A program made the translations under genes and the position numbers. This document shows, piece by piece, positions 56,954 through 64,000 of a stretch of 64,000 nt of DNA. The notes under the pieces are model-generated. The model saw nothing but the letters and a program-made list of their open reading frames with translations. It searched no databases and was not told the DNA's origin. The stretch's first letter is position 1; each line of letters begins with the position of its first letter. Source of the stretch: Bacillus sp. S/N-304-OC-R1 (GTDB lineage Bacteria > Bacillota > Bacilli > Bacillales > Cytobacillaceae); contig NZ_JACWFE010000001.1 of NCBI RefSeq assembly GCF_019749375.1, positions 682,001-746,000 of the forward strand, read 5' to 3'.

Positions 56954-57133
56954 TTACGGCTTACGTTCGTATGTCCAAACACGATTGTGATTGGAGTTTT
57001 CTGGAAATCTATCTCCTGCCCTAAGCTTAAGTCTTTGCGGATTATTCACATTGCTTCCTGTTTCGCCGATTTCAATATAAATACCGTTATTTGGTGCTCG
57101 TTGACCTGCCTTGAATTGACGATTTTGGCCCAT
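56954..57133 (-). CDS. yjzC: YjzC-like small protein
   Basis: A 59-residue protein too short for routine calling. Reads MGQNRQFKAGQRAPNNG, then IYIEIGETGSNVNNP, RLKLRAGDRFPENSNHNRVW and ends TYERKP. This matches B. subtilis YjzC in length and pattern (APNNG, GDRFP, NHNR). Function unknown. ATG preceded by AAGGGGGTATCGAA. Located upstream of clpB, where B. subtilis yjzC lies next to argF. Confidence 0.88.
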   Translation of the reverse strand: MGQNRQFKAGQRAPNNGIYIEIGETGSNVNNPQRLKLRAGDRFPENSNHNRVWTYERKP

Positions 57134-57256
57134 TTCGATACCCCCTTATTTTAAGAATCATTGTTATTATTTCCACCTAAAAAAATCATCATGAAGGGAC
57201 TTTTTACCATATGGTTAGTTTCACATTTTTTCTTCCTGAAGTTCTTTACAAAGTTG

Positions 57257-57306
57257 CAAAAAAGAGGGGTTCCAAAAGTATAACTCTTTTAGGGACACCC
57301 TCTTTT
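57257..57306 (-). terminator. Terminator of argF
   Basis: AAAAGAGGG-type arm and CCCTCTTTT-type arm with an inner GGTTCC/GGGACACC and AAAAG/CTTTT pairing. The long imperfect stem is followed by a T tract. The repeat fragment at 57331-57385 lies between this and argF. Confidence 0.75.
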
Positions 57307-57330
57307 GTTTGGCCTTATTAACATGTTTCG

Positions 57331-57382
57331 TTGATTTCCGTTCCAGACGCTTCGCTTTCCGCGGGGCAAACGGTGAGCCTCA
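57331..57382. repeat. Fragment of a Bacillaceae interspersed repeat
   Basis: GTTGATTTCCGTTCCAGACG, GCTTCGCTTTCCGCGGGG and CGGTGAGCCTC form the recognisable left end of a repeat that occurs in many copies in Bacillus-type genomes. Only this part is present. It is GC-rich compared with the flanks and ends next to the argF stop codon, suggesting a remnant. Confidence 0.7.
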
Positions 57383-57386
57383 ATTC

Positions 57387-58346
57387 TTATAATATTTCTG
57401 AGAGCAGTGCTTTTTGTACATGGAGGCGGTTTCCTGCTTGCTGGAATACAGCAGAATTTGGACCATCAATCACTTCAGCTGACACTTCTTCCCCTCTATG
57501 CGCAGGTAAACAGTGAAGGAATGTAAAGTCTTTCTTTGCGTTTTGAACAAGTCCATCATTAACTTGAAAGCTTGAAAATGCTTTTAGTCTTTTTTCATTT
57601 TCAGCTTCCTGCCCCATGCTGGTCCAGACATCTGTATAAATGGAATCTGCACCTTCTACTGCTTCGACAGGATTATTTGTAATAATAATTTTCGATCCAC
57701 TAAATGCTGCAAATTCCTTTGCTCTTTTCACAATTTCTTCATTTGGCTCATATCCTGAAGGGGTGGCAATAGCAATATTTACACCTAATTTCGCTGCACC
57801 AATCATAAGTGAATGAGCCACATTATTTCCATCCCCTACATACGCTAGATTTAATCCGCGTAATTCACCCTTTGTTTCCTGTAATGTTAGTAAGTCAGCC
57901 AACGCCTGGCACGGGTGAAATAAATCTGTCAGCCCATTGATCACCGGAATAGTTGCGTGATGAGCGAGTTCCTCGATTGTATTATGAGAAAATGTACGAA
58001 TCATAATACCATCTACATAATGAGATAAAACCTTTGCTGTATCTGCAATCGTTTCTCCTCTCCCCAATTGAAGGTCTTGACTATTTAAATATAATGCCTG
58101 GCCACCAAGCTGAATCATTCCTGCTTCAAAGGATACTCTTGTGCGTGTTGAAGATTTCTCAAAGATCATTCCCAAAATTTTACCCTGTAAGGGAGCAATA
58201 TGTTCGCCAAGCAATGCTGCATTTTTAAGCTTTTTTGCTTTTAAAAGCAGTCCGCTAATTACTTCCGGTGAAAAATCTGCTAATGCTAGAAAATCATTTC
58301 CTTTAATATTTAGTTTTTTATCTGCTGTTTGAATTGAAATAGCCAA
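57387..58346 (-). CDS. argF: Ornithine carbamoyltransferase
   Basis: A 319-residue enzyme that makes citrulline from ornithine and carbamoyl phosphate. Carbamoyl phosphate site [16 protein letters not shown] (STRTR near residue 58), [11 protein letters not shown], and ornithine-side [10 protein letters not shown] (HCLP near 275). TTG at 58346 follows AAGGAG by eight bases. It lies after argD with a 169-base gap holding two ARG boxes. carAB, which lies between in B. subtilis, is absent. Confidence 0.96.
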   Translation of the reverse strand: MAISIQTADKKLNIKGNDFLALADFSPEVISGLLLKAKKLKNAALLGEHIAPLQGKILGMIFEKSSTRTRVSFEAGMIQLGGQALYLNSQDLQLGRGETIADTAKVLSHYVDGIMIRTFSHNTIEELAHHATIPVINGLTDLFHPCQALADLLTLQETKGELRGLNLAYVGDGNNVAHSLMIGAAKLGVNIAIATPSGYEPNEEIVKRAKEFAAFSGSKIIITNNPVEAVEGADSIYTDVWTSMGQEAENEKRLKAFSSFQVNDGLVQNAKKDFTFLHCLPAHRGEEVSAEVIDGPNSAVFQQAGNRLHVQKALLSEIL

Positions 58347-58457
58347 TTCAATCACTCCTTTTCTTTTACAATTTTTTACAACAAATTATTTCCCAAGCAA
58401 TCTTTTCATAAATAGATCAATAAAAACACGTGATTCTTAAAGAAAAATGCTAATATA

Positions 58458-58496
58458 TATGAATATTTATTTAAGTATATTCATTTTTATGCATTA
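58458..58496. promoter_or_regulatory. Two ARG boxes upstream of argF
   Basis: TATGAATATTTATTTAAG (58458-58475) and, on the minus strand, AATGCATAAAAATGAATA (about 58478-58495) each match the arginine repressor box TNTGNATWWWWATNCANA with two mismatches. Their centres are about 20 bases apart, two helical turns, as expected for AhrC/ArgR hexamers. Confidence 0.65.
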
Positions 58497-58515
58497 TACT
58501 TTAAAAAGAATCAGC

Positions 58516-59673
58516 CTAGACGGCTGTTTTTGAAAAACTTTTTACAACTGATTGAATGATTTCTGCTGCTTGATCAATTTCTGCTTCTGACACAGTTAAT
58601 GGAGGCAGCAGCCTCAAGACATTATTACCTGCAGGTAATGCTAATAAGCCACCTTCTCTAAGTTTCTTTAATAATAGAGGCAACTCAATCGTTGTCTCTA
58701 TTCCAATCATTAATCCTACATTTCTAATTTCAATAATTTCCGGCAGTGCACCAATTGTATTATTCAATTTTTCAATTAAGTAGTGGCTGACAGTCTCGAC
58801 ATTCTCTAAAAACCCTTCTTGGAAAACCGTTTCCATCGTCGCAATAGCTGCTGCTATCGAAAGAGGATTTCCCCCGAATGTTGATCCATGGCTTCCTGGT
58901 CCAAAAACTTTTTCAAGTTGTTTTGTACCAATTACAGCACCAATAGGCAACCCATTTCCTAACCCCTTGGCAGAAGTGACAATGTCAGGAGATAAATTGA
59001 AATGCTGGAATGCAAAAGGTGCACCAGTACGACCAATCCCGGTCTGAATTTCATCTATTATTAACAGTGCTCCAAACTGTTTGCACAATTGTTGAATTCC
59101 TTCTAAAAATTCTGGTTTCCCTACATAAATGCCACCTTCACCCTGGATAATTTCAAGCATGACAGCAGCTGTTTCGTGATCGATTGCTTTCTTCAATGCG
59201 TCTAAATCATTGAAAGGCAAGTAAATAAATGTTTCAAGCATTGGCCCAAAGCCTGTTTTAATTTTGTCCTGCCCCGTTGCCGACATAGTTGCAAAAGTTC
59301 GCCCATGGAATGAGTTCGTAAAAGTAATAATTTTCTTCCTGCCCGTAGTCTTTCGAGCAAGCTTAATTGCCCCTTCATTAGCTTCAGCTCCACTATTCGC
59401 AAAAAACACAAAATCCATTTTAGCAGCGTTTGCCAATAATTCTGCAGCTTTTTCTTGTTCCCCCTGAATAAATAGATTGGAAACATGCCAGAAACGATTT
59501 AGTTGACTAGATATCGCCTTTTGCACAGCCTCTGGCCGATGACCTAGGTTACATACACCAATTCCAGATGTAAAATCCAAATATTGTTTTCCGTCTTTTC
59601 CAATAATAAAACAGCCCTCAGCCTTTTCTGGCTCAACCTCCCATCGGGCATATGTCGGAAATAAGTGGCTCAT
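58516..59673 (-). CDS. argD: Acetylornithine aminotransferase
   Basis: A 385-residue PLP-dependent class III aminotransferase. PLP lysine in TSAKGLGNGLPIGAV (near residue 240), LLIIDEIQTGIGRTG with the conserved Asp, and HGRTFATMSATGQ. It converts N-acetylglutamate semialdehyde to N-acetylornithine. Its ATG overlaps the argB stop by four bases. Confidence 0.96.
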   Translation of the reverse strand: MSHLFPTYARWEVEPEKAEGCFIIGKDGKQYLDFTSGIGVCNLGHRPEAVQKAISSQLNRFWHVSNLFIQGEQEKAAELLANAAKMDFVFFANSGAEANEGAIKLARKTTGRKKIITFTNSFHGRTFATMSATGQDKIKTGFGPMLETFIYLPFNDLDALKKAIDHETAAVMLEIIQGEGGIYVGKPEFLEGIQQLCKQFGALLIIDEIQTGIGRTGAPFAFQHFNLSPDIVTSAKGLGNGLPIGAVIGTKQLEKVFGPGSHGSTFGGNPLSIAAAIATMETVFQEGFLENVETVSHYLIEKLNNTIGALPEIIEIRNVGLMIGIETTIELPLLLKKLREGGLLALPAGNNVLRLLPPLTVSEAEIDQAAEIIQSVVKSFSKTAV

Positions 59674-60443
59674 TTTAAAACCCTCTCTTTACCATTGATT
59701 TCAGTACCGATCCATTGTAATCCATTGAAGAACTTTTTCTTACCCGAAACGATCATGACGCTGCTAATTCCTTTTTCGATGGATGCCATAGCAGATTTTA
59801 CTTTTGGGATCATACCACCCGTAATCTTTTCCTCTTCGATATATTTATCAATTTCACTTATATCAGTTTGGTGGACGAGCTTACCGTCAATTAATATTCC
59901 ATCTACATCTGTAACAAAAATACAGTGTTCCACTTCAAGGGCATTTGCAACAGCAGCAGCAGCAAAGTCTGCATTAATATTTAATTTGACTCCATTTTGT
60001 GTGATAGCAATAGGGGTTATGACTGGTGTAAATTTTTCTTGTAAAAGCATTGTAATAACATCCTTATTCACTTTTGTCACATTGCCTACAAAGCCCAGCT
60101 TATCTTCATCAATAAAATCTGCATGCAAAAAACCGCCGTCGCTTCCATTCAAACCAAAGCTCTTTAATCCATAAGACTCAAGCTTTGCAACAAGCTTCCT
60201 ATTCGTTTGGCCAGATAAAACCATTTCAACTACTTCCATCGCTTGAGCTGTTGTTTTTCGGAGCCCATCAACAAATTCATGTGGCACTTGAAAAAGATCA
60301 AGCATCCGATTAATATCTGGCCCACCGCCATGTACAAATATTAGCCGATAGCCTTGATTCTCTAATTCTACTAAGCTTTCAAAAAATGCAGGGGTTAACT
60401 CATCCATGACACTTCCGCCACATTTAATGACAATGGTTTTCAT
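59670..60443 (-). CDS. argB: Acetylglutamate kinase
   Basis: A 257-residue amino-acid kinase. Starts MKTIVIKCGGSVMDEL (ATP site), then FVHGGGPDINRMLD and FGLNGSDGGFLHAD; C-terminal GGMIPKVKSAMASIEKG. It phosphorylates N-acetylglutamate. It is 12 bases downstream of argJ and overlaps argD. Lacks the N-terminal helix of arginine-inhibited forms, though control is not provable here. Confidence 0.95.
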   Translation of the reverse strand: MKTIVIKCGGSVMDELTPAFFESLVELENQGYRLIFVHGGGPDINRMLDLFQVPHEFVDGLRKTTAQAMEVVEMVLSGQTNRKLVAKLESYGLKSFGLNGSDGGFLHADFIDEDKLGFVGNVTKVNKDVITMLLQEKFTPVITPIAITQNGVKLNINADFAAAAVANALEVEHCIFVTDVDGILIDGKLVHQTDISEIDKYIEEEKITGGMIPKVKSAMASIEKGISSVMIVSGKKKFFNGLQWIGTEINGKERVLK

Positions 60444-60455
60444 GAGTAATTCCCC

Positions 60456-61688
60456 CTATGACCGATAGCTTGCGTTAATTTTGACGTAATCATAGCTTAG
60501 ATCACAGCCCCATGCCATCCCGATTCCATCACCCTGATGAAGATCAACAAAAATTTGGATTGTATGATTTCGAAGATATTCGCTAGCCACTTCCTCTGAA
60601 AACATTTGCGGTTCACTGTTCTTTAGCATTGTTATTGGGCCTATGGCAATATCAACAGAGTTAGGGTTCACACATACGTCTGATTGTCCTATTGCTCCGA
60701 TAATTCTTCCCCAGTTCGCATCTTCTCCATACACAGCTGTTTTCACTAAGTTTGAACCGACAATTTGCTTTGCAACCTTTCTTGCATCAAGATCACTAGC
60801 AGCACCTTTTACTTCTACTTCAATTAGCTTAGTTGCACCTTCTCCATCCTTTGCAATTTGCTTAGCAAGACTTTCACATGTTTTTCCTAGTAATTGAAGA
60901 AATGCATCCCATTCAGGGTGCTCAGGTGATAGAGACTGGTTGCCACTTAAGCCATTCGCCATTACAAGGACCATATCGTTTGTTGAAGTATCTCCATCCA
61001 CTGTAATTTGGTTAAATGTCGTTTCTGTTACTTGTGCTAAAGCAGCTTGCAAATGCTCACTCTCAATATTTGCATCTGTCGTTATGAATCCAAGCATCGT
61101 TGCCATATTTGGGTTAATCATACCTGAGCCTTTTGCTGCTCCGCCCATCATTACAGTCAATCCATCGATTACAGTAGAATAACAGCAATTTTTCATTACA
61201 ATATCAGTTGTTAATATAGCTGTCTGGAAGCTATTAGAATGTACGGAATCTCTGTCTGGGTGAAGATTTTCAATTCCTGATTCGATTTTATCCATTGGCA
61301 AATATTCGCCAATTACCCCTGTAGAAGCTACTGCCACATAATGCTCCTTTAATCCAAATTTATCTGCTGTCCACTTTCGCATTTGAAAAGCATCTTTTAT
61401 TCCTTTTTCCCCAGTACAAGCATTTGCACATGCACTGTTCACAACGACTGCCTGCAGCTTTTTCTCAACTGCTATACTTTCTTGAGTCACTTTTAACGGT
61501 GCTGCCTGAAAATGGCTAGTTGTATAAACCGCTGCACAATTTGTTGGAATTTCGCTAATAATAACTCCTATATCTTTTTTTGAATATCGTAGCCCTGCAT
61601 GAACCCCATCAGTTAAAAAGCCTTTTGGAGAAATAATACTTCCTTCTTTATCTTCTTTAATGGGTACAGTTTGAGAAATTACTTGCAT
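60456..61688 (-). CDS. argJ: Bifunctional ornithine acetyltransferase ArgJ
   Basis: A 410-residue Ntn-type enzyme that self-cleaves at the ATML motif, seen in MINPNMATMLGFIT (near residue 195), into alpha and beta chains. It recycles the acetyl group from acetylornithine to glutamate. VVNSACANACTGEKG and YGEDANWGRIIGAIGQS are family signatures. Follows argC by 13 bases. Confidence 0.96.
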   Translation of the reverse strand: MQVISQTVPIKEDKEGSIISPKGFLTDGVHAGLRYSKKDIGVIISEIPTNCAAVYTTSHFQAAPLKVTQESIAVEKKLQAVVVNSACANACTGEKGIKDAFQMRKWTADKFGLKEHYVAVASTGVIGEYLPMDKIESGIENLHPDRDSVHSNSFQTAILTTDIVMKNCCYSTVIDGLTVMMGGAAKGSGMINPNMATMLGFITTDANIESEHLQAALAQVTETTFNQITVDGDTSTNDMVLVMANGLSGNQSLSPEHPEWDAFLQLLGKTCESLAKQIAKDGEGATKLIEVEVKGAASDLDARKVAKQIVGSNLVKTAVYGEDANWGRIIGAIGQSDVCVNPNSVDIAIGPITMLKNSEPQMFSEEVASEYLRNHTIQIFVDLHQGDGIGMAWGCDLSYDYVKINASYRS

Positions 61689-61701
61689 TTTTGTTTCCCC
61701 C

Positions 61702-62733
61702 TTATGGATACATCGGAATAAAATCTAAACCTGTCGTTTCATTAAACCCACATATAATATTTGCATTTTGCACAGCCTGCCCAGCTGCACCCTTCATTAA
61801 ATTATCAATGACTGTGACAATTGTTAATCTTCCAGTTCGTGAATCGACATGCAATCCAATATCACAGTAATTAGAACCCGAAACTTCCTTAATCGAAGGA
61901 TAGTGACTTTCTGGTCTGATGCGAATAAATGGTTTATCCTTGTAAGTTTCTTTATATAGCTCAAGCACTTGAGCGGTATTCAGTTCTTCTGGTACCTGAA
62001 CGTACGCAGTTGTCATAATTCCCCTTGTAATCGGGAGCAGATGTGTTGTAAAAGTAATTGGATTAATCTGTTCATTCCATTTAAGAAGCTGACTCTCGAT
62101 TTCGGGTGTATGCTGATGTTCATTTACTTTATACACTCTTAAATTCTCATTTGCTTCTGCAAAGCTCGTATTCCGTGTTAATGATCTTCCTGCACCGGAA
62201 ACTCCTGATTTTGCATCAATGATAATACTGGATGGATTGATGAGTTTTTCTTTAACGACTGGGGCAAGACCAAGCAGCGCGGCGGTCGGGTAACAGCCAG
62301 GATTAGCGATAAGCTTAGCACCTTTAATTTCTTCCTTATACCATTCAGATAGTCCATACACTGCCCTTTCATATAGTTCTGTATTGACTGGTTCGTGTTT
62401 GTACCAGGTTTCATATGTATCTGCAGGTAATCTTAAATCTCCCGATAGATCAATAGCGGTCATATCCTCATTTACAAATTCAGCAGCTAATTTTCCGGAT
62501 ATTCCTGAAGGGGTAGCAAGAAAAACAATATCTGAGCTTTCAGCTATTTTGCTTGTATTTATGTTTTGTAGATTGTGATCAATAATGTCATAAAGGTGAG
62601 GATATTCCGTCCATATTGGAATATCTTCTTTAGTTGAATGTATAGATTGTATATGAAATTCAGGATGACGCTGCAATATTCTCAGCAGCTCTGCTCCTCC
62701 ATACCCCGTTGTTCCAATAATCGAAACCTTCAT
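61702..62733 (-). CDS. argC: N-acetyl-gamma-glutamyl-phosphate reductase
   Basis: A 343-residue enzyme. Starts MKVSIIGTTGYGGAELLRIL (NADP-binding GxxGxxG). Active-site Cys in LIANPGCYPTAALLG (near residue 148). The ATG at 62733 follows GAGGGAGAAGCG; the longer ORF upstream has no such site. It is the first gene of argC-argJ-argB-argD. Confidence 0.96.
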   Translation of the reverse strand: MKVSIIGTTGYGGAELLRILQRHPEFHIQSIHSTKEDIPIWTEYPHLYDIIDHNLQNINTSKIAESSDIVFLATPSGISGKLAAEFVNEDMTAIDLSGDLRLPADTYETWYKHEPVNTELYERAVYGLSEWYKEEIKGAKLIANPGCYPTAALLGLAPVVKEKLINPSSIIIDAKSGVSGAGRSLTRNTSFAEANENLRVYKVNEHQHTPEIESQLLKWNEQINPITFTTHLLPITRGIMTTAYVQVPEELNTAQVLELYKETYKDKPFIRIRPESHYPSIKEVSGSNYCDIGLHVDSRTGRLTIVTVIDNLMKGAAGQAVQNANIICGFNETTGLDFIPMYP

Positions 62734-62762
62734 CGCTTCTCCCTCATTCATCTTTGTATATT

Positions 62763-62780
62763 TAATCATTTTTATTTATA
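62763..62780. promoter_or_regulatory. Possible ARG box upstream of argC
   Basis: Minus-strand TATAAATAAAAATGATTA shares the AATAAAAAT core of the Bacillus ARG box, with three mismatches to the palindromic consensus. It lies between the argC promoter and its start. Confidence 0.5.
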
Positions 62781-62801
62781 AATATAAATTTTATTTCTCT
62801 T

Positions 62802-62830
62802 ATTATAGAAAGTTAAGAAAATAAAATCAA
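62802..62830 (-). promoter_or_regulatory. Promoter of the argCJBD operon
   Basis: Minus-strand TTGATT (62825-62830), 17-base spacer, TATAAT (62802-62807). About 70 bases upstream of argC. Confidence 0.65.
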
Positions 62831-62961
62831 CTGTTTTTCTTGAAGTTTTTAAACTTTACAAAATAATAGTGATATTATCCCTTTAGATTGCTTTATAATG
62901 AACATAATTAGTTCGTTTTTCCCACGGACAGAGAATACGGGAAAAGGTGGTTTATTAACAT

Positions 62962-63654
62962 ATGGAGGCCTTGTCAGAGTTTTCTAATGAACTACAAGCG
63001 TTATTGTTGACTGAAAATCATAAACGTAAAGTAGAAAAAGGCACTTTCCTTTTTCAGGAAGGAATGAAAGCTAATGAACTATTTATTATCGAAAGCGGGT
63101 TAATTCAAATTAGCAAAATAGTTCCTGATGGCAGGGAGCTTACTTTGAGAATGTGTTCTAATGGGGATTTAATTGGTGAATTAGCTCTTTTTTGTTCATC
63201 ACCAAAATATATGCTGAACGCAAAAGTTATGGAAAGCGGAGAGGTTACTGTCATTTCACAATATGAACTCGAGGAAAGATTAAAGAAAGAGCATCAGCTG
63301 GCAATTGAGTTAATGAAATGGACAAGTCTTCAATATCGGAAAGCCCAAACAAAATTTAGAGACCTCATTCTCCACGGAAAAAAGGGAGCATTATATTCAA
63401 CTCTAATTAGATTATCAAATAGTTATGGAGAGTTTTCCGAACTAGGAATAACAATTAACATTCCTTTGACTAATCAAGAGCTTGCTAATTTTTGCGGTAC
63501 TTCCAGAGAGGTTGTTAATCGAATGCTAGGTGAGCTTCGAAGAAAAGAAATCGTTTCTGTTGAGAAGGGAATTATTACGATTCATAACCTAGCGTATTTA
63601 AAAAATGAAATAGACTGTGAAAACTGCCCTGTTGAAGTTTGTAATATTGAATGA
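62962..63654 (+). CDS. fnr: Anaerobic regulator Fnr (Crp/Fnr family)
   Basis: A 230-residue regulator with a cyclic-nucleotide-binding fold (residues 15-140), and a helix-turn-helix TNQELANFCGTSREVVNRML (near residues 172-191). The C-terminal tail DCENCPVEVCNIE has Cys-x2-Cys-x4-Cys, as in Bacillus Fnr, which binds an oxygen-sensitive 4Fe-4S cluster through these three cysteines. It activates nitrate respiration genes. AAAGGTGG is about 12 bases before the ATG, a long gap. A terminator follows. Confidence 0.88.
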   Translation: MEALSEFSNELQALLLTENHKRKVEKGTFLFQEGMKANELFIIESGLIQISKIVPDGRELTLRMCSNGDLIGELALFCSSPKYMLNAKVMESGEVTVISQYELEERLKKEHQLAIELMKWTSLQYRKAQTKFRDLILHGKKGALYSTLIRLSNSYGEFSELGITINIPLTNQELANFCGTSREVVNRMLGELRRKEIVSVEKGIITIHNLAYLKNEIDCENCPVEVCNIE

Positions 63655-63669
63655 TTATAAAACATGATA

Positions 63670-63700
63670 AACCGCTTAGAGAGTTTTTTTCTAAGCGGTT
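63670..63700. terminator. Bidirectional terminator between fnr and mobB
   Basis: ACCGCTTAG (63671-63679) pairs with CTAAGCGGT (63691-63699). Confidence 0.85.
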
Positions 63701-63712
63701 TTACCTATATAT

Positions 63713-64000
63713 TTATTTGCTATACTCGCTCATGATATAATTTGTCACCCAGTTTTCACCTGAATGATCATGAATATTGAAGCAAGGGATTGAAGTTTGT
63801 ATTTCCCTAATTGTTGCTTCATCCCAATACAAAATGGATTTTATGTTCGTTAATGACGTTAAAAGCGTTTTGCTTTTGTGATCCTTCAAAATGACAGTCT
63901 TCGGAAAATCAGCTTGTTTAAAGCCTTCAATTAGAATAATATCTGGATTAAATTGATATAAAATGGCGATATGCTCTTGAAGCGTCCAATGATTTTTTTC
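63713..64000 (-). CDS. mobB: Molybdopterin-guanine dinucleotide protein MobB, 3' part
   Basis: The last 95 residues of a minus-strand gene that continues beyond the window. The motif DIILIEGFKQADFPKTVIL is the MobB C-terminal signature, near visible residue 20. MobB is a GTP-binding partner of MobA in forming the guanine dinucleotide form of molybdenum cofactor. Placement next to fnr fits a nitrate-respiration or Moco cluster to the right. The N-terminal P-loop is outside the window. Confidence 0.8.
   Translation of the reverse strand, partial: EKNHWTLQEHIAILYQFNPDIILIEGFKQADFPKTVILKDHKSKTLLTSLTNIKSILYWDEATIREIQTSIPCFNIHDHSGENWVTNYIMSEYSK

Noticed and set aside
56876..57154. Plus-strand 92-codon ORF opposite yjzC
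   Set aside because: yjzC on the minus strand matches a known protein; the plus ORF spans the clpB promoter and a hairpin.

Overview
The window is AT-rich chromosomal DNA from an endospore-forming member of the Bacillaceae. The evidence is a set of sporulation genes (spoVIF, yjcZ type, spoVAC/AD/AEb, yjcA, cotZ type, cotO), the Spx/MecA/SpxH proteolysis set, com genes, Gram-positive ribosome binding sites with frequent TTG and GTG starts, and a gene order that matches the Bacillus subtilis yjaU-yjcH region, read here mostly in reverse. The genus cannot be fixed from this alone. No rRNA, tRNA, prophage, insertion sequence or CRISPR array was seen. All family assignments come from reading sequence motifs and recalled knowledge of B. 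subtilis; no database search was run.

Layout. 1-3.8 kb: a TAXI-type TRAP transporter (binding lipoprotein, DUF1850 protein, fused permease). 4.1-8.7 kb: yjcH-yjcG-yjcF, a small unknown gene and the UvrD-like helicase yjcD. 8.7-13.7 kb: a sporulation block with spoVIF, a YjcZ-type miniprotein, a spoVAC-AD-AEb operon led by a YhcN/YlaJ-type lipoprotein, a tiny Lys/Cys protein, yjcA, a CotY/CotZ-type coat gene and cotO. 13.9-22.5 kb: a CPA2 antiporter, mgtE, prpE, then a pseudouridine synthase, NAD kinase, RelQ-type alarmone synthetase, yjbL, a CYTH protein and a lytic transglycosylase. 22.8-31.1 kb: truncated globin with the Spx adaptor spxH, pepF, coiA, cardiolipin synthase, mecA and spx. 31.9-46.4 kb: two oligopeptide ABC importers (oppABCDF and appDFABC) separated by T-box-controlled trpS and yjbA. 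46.9-57.1 kb: yjaZ, fabH-fabF, comZ/med/yjaV/yjaU, yjzD, clpB and yjzC. 57.4-62.7 kb: argCJBD and argF. 62.9-64 kb: fnr and the 3' end of mobB, cut by the window edge.

Themes. Peptide uptake (Opp, App, PepF), competence (CoiA, ComZ, Med, MecA) and Spx turnover (Spx, SpxH, MecA) sit close together, with the disaggregase ClpB nearby under a visible CtsR box. Readable control elements include the Trp T-box, a FapR box before fabH, two ARG boxes before argF and one before argC, a cre-like site in the oppA leader, and sigma-K-like promoters before coat genes. Differences from the remembered B. subtilis order are an added clpB, an added mgtE, a spoVA cluster and a TRAP system, and the absence of carAB, of the thi genes and of fabI.

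I did not find a convincing new multigene system. The best leads are a CoiA-like zinc-ribbon N-terminus on the YjcD helicase, two interspersed repeat elements (one inside the opp operon, one at the argF 3' end), several unexplained inverted or direct repeats at promoters (spx, appD, pepF), and several uncharacterised small genes.
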